5,492 bases of DNA from Planctomycetota bacterium (GTDB taxonomy: Bacteria; Planctomycetota; Phycisphaerae; WQYP01): assembly GCA_021816165.1 (NCBI GenBank), contig JAKAYZ010000216.1:1-5492 (forward strand), read 5' to 3'. Of the stretch, positions 1-5,492 are shown one piece after another; position 1 is the first letter of the stretch; each line of letters opens with the position of its first letter. Position numbers and translations under genes: made by a program. The notes below the pieces were generated by a model. That model did not search any database. It saw nothing but the letters and a program-made list of their open reading frames with translations, and was not told the origin of the DNA.

Positions 1-115
1 GCTGGGAAAAACACTCTTAGCCATGCAATTTCCGTGAAAAACAGACGCAATACGGAATTATTGAGCGCAAATTGCCATTTTGCAAGAAAAACGATCGCAA
101 ATCTGTCGTATGACG

Positions 116-2377
116 CTATTCAGGGTAACGCCGGAAGGGCTGCGGAAGCTTCTCCGCAGGCAAGCCCAGGAATTTTCTAGCGCGGAGACTACCGCCCGCA
201 GCCGCCCATTGGAACCATTTCATTGCCTTGGCACTATCCTTTGGAATCCCCAGTCCACCTGCATACAGTTCTCCAATATTAAACATGGCACTACGTCCCC
301 CAGCTTTGGCTGATTTCTTGAACCACTTCATCGCTCGTTTGTAGTCCTGTTTTACTCCATAACCGTGCTGATAGAAAGTTCCCACTTTGAACATGCCAAA
401 TAGATTGCCGGTGCGACCTCCCGCAGCAGCCTTGCGATACCATCTCAGGGCCCGAATATAATTCTGCTTGACTCCCCATCCCTTTTCATAAAATCGGGCA
501 ATTTCATTCATCGCATCTGTATCACCGGTTGCAGCTGCCCTACGATACCAAGCCATGGCGCGCCGGTCGTCCTTCTGAACACCCTGTCCATTCATATAAA
601 GTTCCGCAATGCCGTCCATCGAATCGCTGTCGCCAACATGAGCTCCCCTGCGATACCAGGACATGGCTCGCCGATAGTTCCGCTTGACGCCGTCGCCCTC
701 CTGATAAAGCGTTCCCATCCAGCACATTGAAATTGGGTCACCCAGCGCTGCCGCTCTGCGATACCATGCACGAGCATCCTTGCCGTCGCAAGCACCGATA
801 TCCTGACACCGGTAGAGATCGGCGATGGATGTAGCGGCACTGGAATTGCCGGCACCGAGGCTTTTGAGATACCAGATAAACGCCTTTTTATAATCGAGCG
901 GCACTCCCCGCCCGCCGTTGTACAGCCAGCCAATATCAGCCATCGCGTCGGCGTTGTCCAACCCCGCACCCCTGCGGGCCCAATCCATCGCCTTATGGTA
1001 GTCCCGCTTGACGCCATGAGCCGTTTCGTAGAGAAACGCGAGTGTTGCCGCGGCGTCACCTGACCCGGCCACGGCAGATCTCTTATACCACGCGACGGCC
1101 TTGCCGTAATTCTGCGCTAATCCGCCGCGGGCATATTGATAAAATCTTGCAAGCTCGAACATTGCAGTGCGGTTCCCGCCATTCGCCGCTTTTCTATACC
1201 ACTTTTCCGATGCCTGCATGTTCTGCGGCACTCCCCATCCCACATGGTAGAGCCAGCCAAGGTTGTACATGGCGTCGCAATTTCCGTGGGCGGCGGCTCG
1301 CCGCCACCACCCGATGGCGAACTGGTAACTCATCGGAACGCCATACCCCTTTTCGTAAAGACAACCAATATTCAACATCGCCTGGCTATTACCGGCGCGT
1401 ACAGCCTTTCTGTACCAATACATTGCTTCCTGATAATTCACGAGGACGCCCAAACCGCGCTCGTAAAAAAATCCGATGCTACACATCGCATTGCCGTTCC
1501 CCGCTTTTGCGCTTTTGCTATACCACTGCCGGGCCTTTTGATAGTCTCTGGGGACACCCAATCCCGATTGGTAGAGCGTTCCAATATCGTTCATCGCTGC
1601 GGCATTGTGCTGCAATGCGCTTCTGCGATACCAGGCTAGCGCGGCTTGACCATCTTGCGGCACGCCTTCACCACGTTGATACAGCAGGCCAATGCATGTC
1701 ATTGCATGTGCACTACCCTTTGCGGCTGCGGCCCTGTACCACTTCATCGCCTTCGGATAATCTCTCGCATATTCCGACCCACCTTCGTAAAGCCAAGCAA
1801 TCCGATTCATCGCGATAATACTGCCGGCGGCGGCTGCCCTATGGAACCACGCCATCGCCAAAGGGATGTCCTTTTTGACCCCGTGCCCGGTCTGATAAAG
1901 AATGGCGACGTTGTACATCCCCTTGACGTTGCCTGCATCGGCAGCCTTGCGAAACCATTGCATAGCCCGCAGGAAATTTTGTGGAACGCCTTCGCCATTC
2001 TCATAGAGGTAGCCGATGAGATTCATACCTCCGGAACTTCCCCCTCGGGCTGCCTTACGGGCTTCTTGAATTGCTTCTACGAAGCGCCCGTTATTCAACT
2101 GCTTTTCCGCCAGGTGCAGGGCGTTGTCTGCATCTGCATTTTTTTGTGCGTCCACCGCGTCTGCGTTGTGCATTCTCATAGCAACCAAGCCGGCCGCGAC
2201 GAAAAATATGCTCGTGACCACACATACGCTTTCATGTTTACTTTTGTGCACATTTTTCGATTGGCGCATGCAATGTGAACCGATAGCCGCCGGCGGCAGA
2301 TCTTGCAGGACGCGGATTGACTGACCCAAACCGGTCCGCACTTCGGCTTTACGCGAACGATCTGGTATCGTAGACAT
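116..2377 (-). CDS. Membrane-anchored Sel1-repeat protein (17 repeats)
   Basis: The 753-residue product has a basic N-terminal segment (about residues 1-50), one hydrophobic segment at about 51-67 (VCVVTSIFFVAAGLVAM), a short helical cap (about 82-115), then 17 tandem Sel1 repeats at 116-731 and a 22-residue tail. The repeats are 36 residues long with the pattern AM..IG.LY..G.GV..DY.KAM.WYRKAA..G. Repeat 9 has 37 residues and repeat 15 has 39. Basic residues before the hydrophobic segment (KNVHKSKH) predict cytoplasmic N-terminus and external or periplasmic repeats. Sel1 repeats are alpha-helical solenoids that act as protein-binding scaffolds; no catalytic domain is visible, so the partner is unknown. 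I chose the ATG at 2377 because AGGAG lies 7 nt upstream. The frame stays open to 2596, but that extension crosses a 13-bp tandem repeat and looks non-coding. An internal Met37 (2269) could be a signal-peptide start but lacks a ribosome site. Family assignment is secure; biological role is not. Confidence 0.93.
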   Translation of the reverse strand: MSTIPDRSRKAEVRTGLGQSIRVLQDLPPAAIGSHCMRQSKNVHKSKHESVCVVTSIFFVAAGLVAMRMHNADAVDAQKNADADNALHLAEKQLNNGRFVEAIQEARKAARGGSSGGMNLIGYLYENGEGVPQNFLRAMQWFRKAADAGNVKGMYNVAILYQTGHGVKKDIPLAMAWFHRAAAAGSIIAMNRIAWLYEGGSEYARDYPKAMKWYRAAAAKGSAHAMTCIGLLYQRGEGVPQDGQAALAWYRRSALQHNAAAMNDIGTLYQSGLGVPRDYQKARQWYSKSAKAGNGNAMCSIGFFYERGLGVLVNYQEAMYWYRKAVRAGNSQAMLNIGCLYEKGYGVPMSYQFAIGWWRRAAAHGNCDAMYNLGWLYHVGWGVPQNMQASEKWYRKAANGGNRTAMFELARFYQYARGGLAQNYGKAVAWYKRSAVAGSGDAAATLAFLYETAHGVKRDYHKAMDWARRGAGLDNADAMADIGWLYNGGRGVPLDYKKAFIWYLKSLGAGNSSAATSIADLYRCQDIGACDGKDARAWYRRAAALGDPISMCWMGTLYQEGDGVKRNYRRAMSWYRRGAHVGDSDSMDGIAELYMNGQGVQKDDRRAMAWYRRAAATGDTDAMNEIARFYEKGWGVKQNYIRALRWYRKAAAGGRTGNLFGMFKVGTFYQHGYGVKQDYKRAMKWFKKSAKAGGRSAMFNIGELYAGGLGIPKDSAKAMKWFQWAAAGGSLRARKFLGLPAEKLPQPFRRYPE
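185..2032 (-). repeat. Array of 17 Sel1 coding repeats (about 108 bp each)
   Basis: Codons 116-731 of the Sel1 gene form 17 head-to-tail units, fifteen of them exactly 36 codons. The DNA shows recurring blocks such as GCGATACCA on the plus strand, the antisense of the WYR codons, about every 108 bp. Units differ substantially, so this is an old array rather than a recent identical amplification. Repeat 12 (734-841) has lost the G.GV loop and instead carries two cysteines in CQDIGAC. Repeat 9 (1058-1168) has a one-residue insertion, and repeat 15 (401-517) has three extra residues near its end. Confidence 0.9.
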
Positions 2378-2378
2378 C

Positions 2379-2391
2379 GCACATCTCCTAT
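2379..2391 (-). promoter_or_regulatory. Ribosome binding site that fixes the Sel1 gene start
   Basis: On the minus strand the sequence just before the ATG at 2377 reads TAGGAGATGTGCG. AGGAG with a 7-nt spacer is a near-ideal Shine-Dalgarno site. It supports 2377 over the longer in-frame possibility at 2596. Confidence 0.8.
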
Positions 2392-2496
2392 CACATCGCA
2401 GTGTGCAACTGAAAGACGTAACGCCGTAAATCCATTTGTCTGCCGGGACATTGGGGTGCCAAGCCACTTGTCGTGCCAATTCGCCCGGCTTTCCAA

Positions 2497-2543
2497 GGTA
2501 TAGCCCGAATTTTAATAATAACCAAGGCAACGCACCGCTGCAA
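2497..2543 (-). promoter_or_regulatory. Candidate promoter region for the Sel1 gene
   Basis: Two overlapping sigma70-like choices can be read on the minus strand, each with a 17-bp spacer. One is TTGCAG (2543-2538) with TATTAT (2520-2515); this -35 box is part of the first 13-bp repeat unit. The other is TTGGTT (2525-2520) with TATACC (2502-2497). Both -35 boxes match the consensus poorly (3 of 6), while TATTAT matches 5 of 6. Either would give a leader of roughly 110-130 nt. The region between is AT-rich, which suits promoter melting. This is an inference from sequence only. Confidence 0.3.
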
Positions 2544-2589
2544 ATCCGAGTTGCAAATCCGAGTTGCAAATCCGAGTTGCAAATCCGAG
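2538..2589. repeat. Four-copy 13-bp tandem repeat (TTGCAAATCCGAG)
   Basis: Units lie at 2538-2550, 2551-2563, 2564-2576 and 2577-2589. The last three are identical and the first differs only at base 1 (C for T). The sequence just after (CCGACAATCCG) is no longer a match. The array sits between the divergent promoters of the Sel1 gene and the secreted-protein gene: its left edge coincides with a possible -35 box of the former, and its right edge is about 26 bp before the -35 box of the latter. A 13-bp period fits neither codons nor the helical turn. I saw no other perfect copy in the window. Confidence 0.95.
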
Positions 2590-2615
2590 CCGACAATCCG
2601 TGCCGATGCGGGCGG

Positions 2616-2644
2616 ATGACAACTGTGAGTTAACGCCATACAAT
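2616..2644 (+). promoter_or_regulatory. Sigma70-type promoter of the secreted-protein gene
   Basis: ATGACA (2616-2621, 5 of 6 to the -35 consensus) and TACAAT (2639-2644, 5 of 6 to the -10 consensus) are separated by exactly 17 bp. Transcription would start near 2651, leaving only about 13 nt of leader before the ATG at 2664. The -10 box overlaps the upstream in-frame ATG at 2643, so if this promoter is used that ATG cannot be the translation start. Confidence 0.6.
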
Positions 2645-2663
2645 GTTATACAAGAGGTATATT

Positions 2664-3878
2664 ATGCGATCCATTTTAGCAGCGATCTTCGTGATTTTTT
2701 GCACCTCGGCTACTGCTTCGGCGGGCGATTTTCTCGCTTATGTTCAGGCTTTTAATTCACCCATATTGATGGCCAACGGCAAGGTACAATTGTCCTGGCC
2801 GGTGCTGCAGCAGAAGGTGGTTGATTTTATCAACATGCAACGCAGCGCGATCATGGGCGGCGGCGCGTTCAGCCGTTTTATGGTTAGGGCTGATTCGATT
2901 TGCGTAACGCATTTGCCAGGCGGCAATAATTTCCTTATCGCTGCCGAGCGCTACTATTCTGGGAAGAATACACAGTCCACCACGATCTACGAGGTTCATT
3001 GTCCCTCGAAGGAGGGGAAAGTCGGTGTGCGAATCGTACGCACAATTCATGTCCCATGGCAATTTATAGACGATACCAAGTCGCATGTGTGCCGGGGGAT
3101 TCAGGCCGGTCCGGATGGGATTGTGTGGGAAACACGGCAGGGACCGGCCCAGAAGCACCATGGCTATATCGAGGTGGCGGCGGTGAACTGGCAAACACAA
3201 AAAGTGCTGGGAAAATGCCGCATTTATGTTAAGGATTTGGGCGAGGCGGGCATGCCGGAACCATTGGACCATGCCGCAATTCTTTTTGCCTATCCGCATT
3301 TCGAACAGGTGATGCGAAACGGCGGTGTGCATAATCACTTCGGAAAACTCCACACAACTCTTATCATGGAAAACGGGCGCAAGCATATACTCCACCTGGC
3401 ACCCAAATTACCGGATAAGCCATTCCTTTGCGCTACGCGGGGAGGCAGAAGCACGGGTATCACCTATGACGGCCGGAACTTTGTTTCCTTTTCGATTGAT
3501 CCGCAAGGTAAGTTGTCTACCCCGTACACACGTAAACTGCCGCTGAAGGCCATATACGCCCAGCATGTTGGCAATCTCAAGTCACAGCGGATGGCACCCC
3601 TTCACGCTGAAAGCTACTGTTGGATAAGCCATAATAAAGCGGCCGCTTTGGTAAGATACGCAAGCCACCAAAAACTGATCTGCCTGAACCCATCCACAGG
3701 GATTATCACGCACGTAAAGGAAGTAGAGCTATCCGTTCAGTGGTTATATGCGCGGCACGGAAAGCTCTACCTGATCAACGATATGGGCAGCATTATTCCC
3801 TGGGCCAACAATGGCCCATCAAACGCAGCATTCGGCATGGCTCCAAATGATGTCGCAGGTGTCGCCGGGGCGCAGTAG
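2664..3878 (+). CDS. Secreted or periplasmic protein of unknown function
   Basis: The 404-residue product starts with a textbook signal peptide: MRS, a hydrophobic core at residues 4-12, then TSATASA with likely cleavage after Ala20 (ASA before GDF). There is no lipobox and no later membrane segment, so a soluble exported protein is expected. The mature part contains seven cysteines (80, 113, 143, 185, 256, 319, 340). It also has several strand-turn-strand stretches, such as GPDGIVWETRQ (149-159), YDGRNFVSFSIDPQGK (268-283) and RHGKLYLIND (364-373). These suggest a beta-rich, possibly propeller-like fold; this is inference, and I recognise no named domain or catalytic motif. The ATG at 2664 has GAGG (2654-2657) 6 nt upstream. 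An ATG seven codons earlier (2643) lies inside the predicted -10 box. It is divergent from the Sel1 gene, sharing a 286-bp control region. Confidence 0.88.
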   Translation: MRSILAAIFVIFCTSATASAGDFLAYVQAFNSPILMANGKVQLSWPVLQQKVVDFINMQRSAIMGGGAFSRFMVRADSICVTHLPGGNNFLIAAERYYSGKNTQSTTIYEVHCPSKEGKVGVRIVRTIHVPWQFIDDTKSHVCRGIQAGPDGIVWETRQGPAQKHHGYIEVAAVNWQTQKVLGKCRIYVKDLGEAGMPEPLDHAAILFAYPHFEQVMRNGGVHNHFGKLHTTLIMENGRKHILHLAPKLPDKPFLCATRGGRSTGITYDGRNFVSFSIDPQGKLSTPYTRKLPLKAIYAQHVGNLKSQRMAPLHAESYCWISHNKAAALVRYASHQKLICLNPSTGIITHVKEVELSVQWLYARHGKLYLINDMGSIIPWANNGPSNAAFGMAPNDVAGVAGAQ

Positions 3879-4144
3879 AGCTCATATCGAAGGCCGCTGC
3901 CCAGTTCTATTTAAGACCGGACTCGAATAAATAATATTCACGGCTGTCCCCTGATCTCTTAAGAGGCCTATCGACCAATGAGGGCGGTATAGAAATTTTT
4001 CATGCTGCGAAGATATCGGTGACTTGTGTTACAGCGTTTTGAACCATGGGGCGGCTGGGGCGGCTGAGGGCGAAGGGGTTGGAACGATTATAATGTATAT
4101 TAATGTCTTGGATACGTGCTGGTGATCCTGTTGAGGGGTAAACG
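3879..4144. other. Non-coding gap with patchy sequence
   Basis: No open frame with a credible start lies here. Visible items are: CTGTCCCC at 3944-3951, a motif often seen in short mobile-element-derived repeats; a perfect 10-bp palindrome CTCTTAAGAG (3956-3965); and a direct duplication of GGGGCGGCT (4048-4065). No hairpin followed by a T-run was found, so the terminator of the upstream gene is not identified. The right end holds the TATAAT box of the next gene. Confidence 0.5.
4089..4094 (+). promoter_or_regulatory. Possible -10 box (TATAAT) of the MSYDLYF gene
   Basis: A perfect TATAAT stands 50 nt before the ATG at 4145. No good -35 hexamer is found 16-18 bp upstream (the sequence there is GC-rich), and no extended -10 TGN is present. 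The promoter is therefore either activator-dependent or not real. The implied leader is about 45 nt. Confidence 0.35.
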
Positions 4145-5029
4145 ATGAGCTATGATTTATATTTCAAGGTTCGTGACTCGCAGGCGAAATTCACGCGCGA
4201 GTCAGCCCGTGGATTTTTTGACCAACGGAAGAACTACCAACTCACAGATGCACAGGCAATCTATCAAAACAGGGCCACAGGCGTTTACTTCAATTTCAAC
4301 TTTGACGAAATTATAGATGGAGAATCGCCCGGGACTCTGCCAATCGCTTTTAGTCTGAATTTTTATCGTCCCCATATTTTTGGCATTGAGGCCGAATTGG
4401 AGGTACGCGCCTTTGTCAAAGCTCTTAATCTACTTGTCTTTGATCCGCAGATCGGCGGAATGGGTGAGGGCGAATATTCGACGGAAGGCTTTTTGGCGGG
4501 CTGGAACAAAGGCAACCATTTTGCGTACAGCGCGTTTCTACAGGGAAATCCCGACCAGAAGCCGCCGGTGCTTGCCACTGCCCGAATTGAAGATTGTTGG
4601 CGTTGGAACTTTGCCGTTGCCAGCGTGCAGAAGCGTCTCGGCGACAAGTTCTTCGTGCCACGGTACCTATTCGTGGAACACGAGGGGAGGGTGGTGAGAA
4701 TGATCGCTTGGCCGGACGGGGTTCCGACAGCGATACCGGAGTCGGATATAATCGCCATTCCGCGAAAGCCGAATTTACGCGACAGATTTTTTGGAACCAA
4801 GGAGGGCGTCGTATTCGCCGCATGGGATGATGTTCAACCGCTTCTTGAGAAGTTCCCAAAAACAATGGAATCGCTGCCATACTGCTTCCTCGGAGGTTCG
4901 AATGCTCCCTCGTCCATTGCGGCCCGGAAAAGGAAAATAAAACCCATCCTCGGAAGGCCAACTAGCGTAGCCATTGACAAAATTATGAACCGGGAACTGG
5001 TGGAAGAGGCAAGGAAACACGTCCAGTAA
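4145..5029 (+). CDS. Uncharacterised cytosolic protein, MSYDLYF-type
   Basis: The 294-residue product has no signal peptide or membrane segment. It begins MSYDLYF and shows blocks that look conserved: TGVYFNFNFDE (45-55), FSLNFYRPHIFGIEAE (69-84), GMGEGEYSTEGFLAGWNKGN (105-124) and RIEDCWRWNF (147-156). From memory, hypothetical proteins with this start and the same order of blocks occur in several bacterial phyla, without an assigned function; some cytosolic proteins of this kind are immunity proteins, but nothing here proves that. The first 240 residues look compact and rich in aromatic residues. The last 45 or so are basic (RKRKIK at 261-266) and end in a predicted helix. The ATG is preceded by GAGGGG (4133-4138) with a 6-nt spacer, so the start is well supported. 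It lies 266 bp after the secreted-protein gene, probably as a separate transcription unit. Confidence 0.9.
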   Translation: MSYDLYFKVRDSQAKFTRESARGFFDQRKNYQLTDAQAIYQNRATGVYFNFNFDEIIDGESPGTLPIAFSLNFYRPHIFGIEAELEVRAFVKALNLLVFDPQIGGMGEGEYSTEGFLAGWNKGNHFAYSAFLQGNPDQKPPVLATARIEDCWRWNFAVASVQKRLGDKFFVPRYLFVEHEGRVVRMIAWPDGVPTAIPESDIIAIPRKPNLRDRFFGTKEGVVFAAWDDVQPLLEKFPKTMESLPYCFLGGSNAPSSIAARKRKIKPILGRPTSVAIDKIMNRELVEEARKHVQ

Positions 5030-5328
5030 CGCATATCTGCCGGAGGCGGTCGCGTTTGGAAAAATACGTACAACGTGAACTTTTTGCACGCCTCCCGCTG
5101 CCGCTGCTTCCGAGACTTTTAACGATTAAGCCATCGCCTAAACCCTACTGGGAGTGTCCTCTTCACGGCTGCGGCGTCCGAAGTGACGTGCAAACCGGCA
5201 TTGGCAGCCGTCGGCGTTTCCAACCGCTTCTTGGGCCGCAAGAGGGCAGGCACTTGAGTATAAGGAAGACTGCTGCAGGAGCGCTCGAATGCGCGTGATA
5301 GACACCCTTGGTTCTCAGGAGCAAAGAT
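5030..5328. other. Gap without a convincing gene; doubtful 80-codon frame
   Basis: The best candidate is a frame at 5056-5298 (plus strand, TTG start) with GGAGG at 5042-5046, 9 nt before the TTG. The predicted product is rich in Pro, Arg, Leu and Gly, resembles nothing I know, and lacks a regular coding look, so I do not call it a gene. Other frames are broken by stops. No hairpin plus T-run terminator and no good promoter for the next gene was found; TATAAG at 5259-5264 lacks a -35 partner. The stretch may be untranslated spacer or the eroded remains of a gene. Confidence 0.4.
5317..5321 (+). promoter_or_regulatory. Ribosome binding site of the truncated last gene
   Basis: AGGAG stands 7 nt before the ATG at 5329. 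This is the main reason for accepting the short open frame that runs off the window as a real gene. Confidence 0.7.
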
Positions 5329-5492
5329 ATGAGTATCCGTAAGGAAACCTGCAAAAGCCGTGTGCAGGAATTCTGGCGTTGGTTCGCGGAAGCGGCTCCC
5401 CGTTATAGCGGGACAATTTCCGCTGGCGCGTGCGCCACATTGACAACCGAGATCAGTGCAAAAGCGAACGCGATGGCCGACGGTCTCGCTTG
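5329..5492 (+). CDS. N-terminus of an uncharacterised protein, cut by window end
   Basis: Fifty-four codons are visible after an ATG with a strong AGGAG site, and the frame is open to the last base. The visible part is hydrophilic with no signal peptide: MSIRKETCKSRV, then QEFWRWFAEAAPRY (about residues 13-26), a short GTISAGACATLTTEI stretch and an acidic or helical segment ending DGLA. The FWRWF motif followed by an 'I..G....L..E....' helix recalls a loosely defined group of small bacterial hypothetical proteins. That is recollection, not a match I can test. The last two bases are TG, so the next codon is undetermined (TGG Trp would continue the frame). It follows the MSYDLYF gene on the same strand after a 299-bp gap. 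Function unknown. Confidence 0.7.
   Translation, partial: MSIRKETCKSRVQEFWRWFAEAAPRYSGTISAGACATLTTEISAKANAMADGLA

Noticed and set aside
1..24. Possible minus-strand gene start (ATG at 24, MAKSVFPS) running off the left edge
   Set aside because: Only eight codons are visible and the ribosome site is weak (GGAA), so it cannot be supported.
61..90. GCAAA/TTTGC inverted repeat downstream of the Sel1 stop as a terminator
   Set aside because: The stem is only about 5 bp, AT-rich, and has no T-run after it on the minus strand.
1..180. Plus-strand frame open from the window edge to a TAG at 178-180
   Set aside because: It would overlap the Sel1 gene tail by 65 nt in convergent orientation and shows no recognisable protein sequence. 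It is probably chance, though the C-terminal end of a gene cannot be excluded.
1042..1818. 258-codon plus-strand open frame antisense to the Sel1 gene
   Set aside because: It is a shadow of the repeat-coded minus-strand gene. Its product is rich in Arg, His, Pro and Ser with no domain, and it lacks a ribosome site. Periodic repeats keep antisense frames open by chance.
1646..2278. 210-codon plus-strand open frame antisense to the Sel1 N-terminal half
   Set aside because: Same cause: it overlaps clear Sel1 repeats and the membrane segment on the other strand, and its own product has no recognisable features.
2467..2485. Sigma54-like promoter (TTGGCACG on the minus strand)
   Set aside because: The -24 part fits, but there is GG instead of GC at the required -12 position, so the essential spacing fails.
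2538..2589. CRISPR array
   Set aside because: The units are 13 bp and contiguous, with no spacers between them.
2757..3395. 212-codon minus-strand open frame inside the secreted-protein gene
   Set aside because: The plus-strand gene has a promoter, ribosome site and signal peptide, whereas the antisense frame has none of these.

Overview
This window appears to come from the chromosome of a Gram-negative-type bacterium. Coding regions have mixed, moderate GC content. Start sites show clear Shine-Dalgarno sequences (AGGAG, GAGG). Two of the four genes encode proteins built for export across the inner membrane. Nothing visible fixes the phylum, and I do not name one. There is no rRNA, tRNA, CRISPR array or intact insertion sequence.

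Layout, left to right. (1) Positions 116-2377, minus strand: one long gene for a membrane-anchored protein made almost entirely of 17 tandem Sel1 repeats. (2) Positions 2378-2663: a 286-bp divergent intergenic region. It holds a four-copy, 13-bp direct tandem repeat lying between, and partly touching, the candidate promoters of the two flanking genes. (3) Positions 2664-3878, plus strand: a secreted protein of unknown function with a clean signal peptide. (4) Positions 3879-4144: a non-coding gap with patchy sequence that may include mobile-element debris and ends in a perfect TATAAT box. (5) Positions 4145-5029, plus strand: a cytosolic protein of unknown function beginning MSYDLYF. (6) Positions 5030-5328: a gap with no convincing gene. 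(7) Position 5329 to the window end, plus strand: the N-terminus of another uncharacterised protein, cut by the window edge.

How the genes may relate: the Sel1 protein and the secreted protein are divergently transcribed from a shared control region. Both are predicted to act outside the cytoplasm, so co-regulation is plausible but not shown. The two right-hand genes are separate small proteins of the kind often found in accessory or toxin-immunity neighbourhoods, but no toxin gene lies in this window. I found no complete new multi-gene system. The most noteworthy points are the 13-bp repeat between divergent promoters and the cluster of unnamed proteins.
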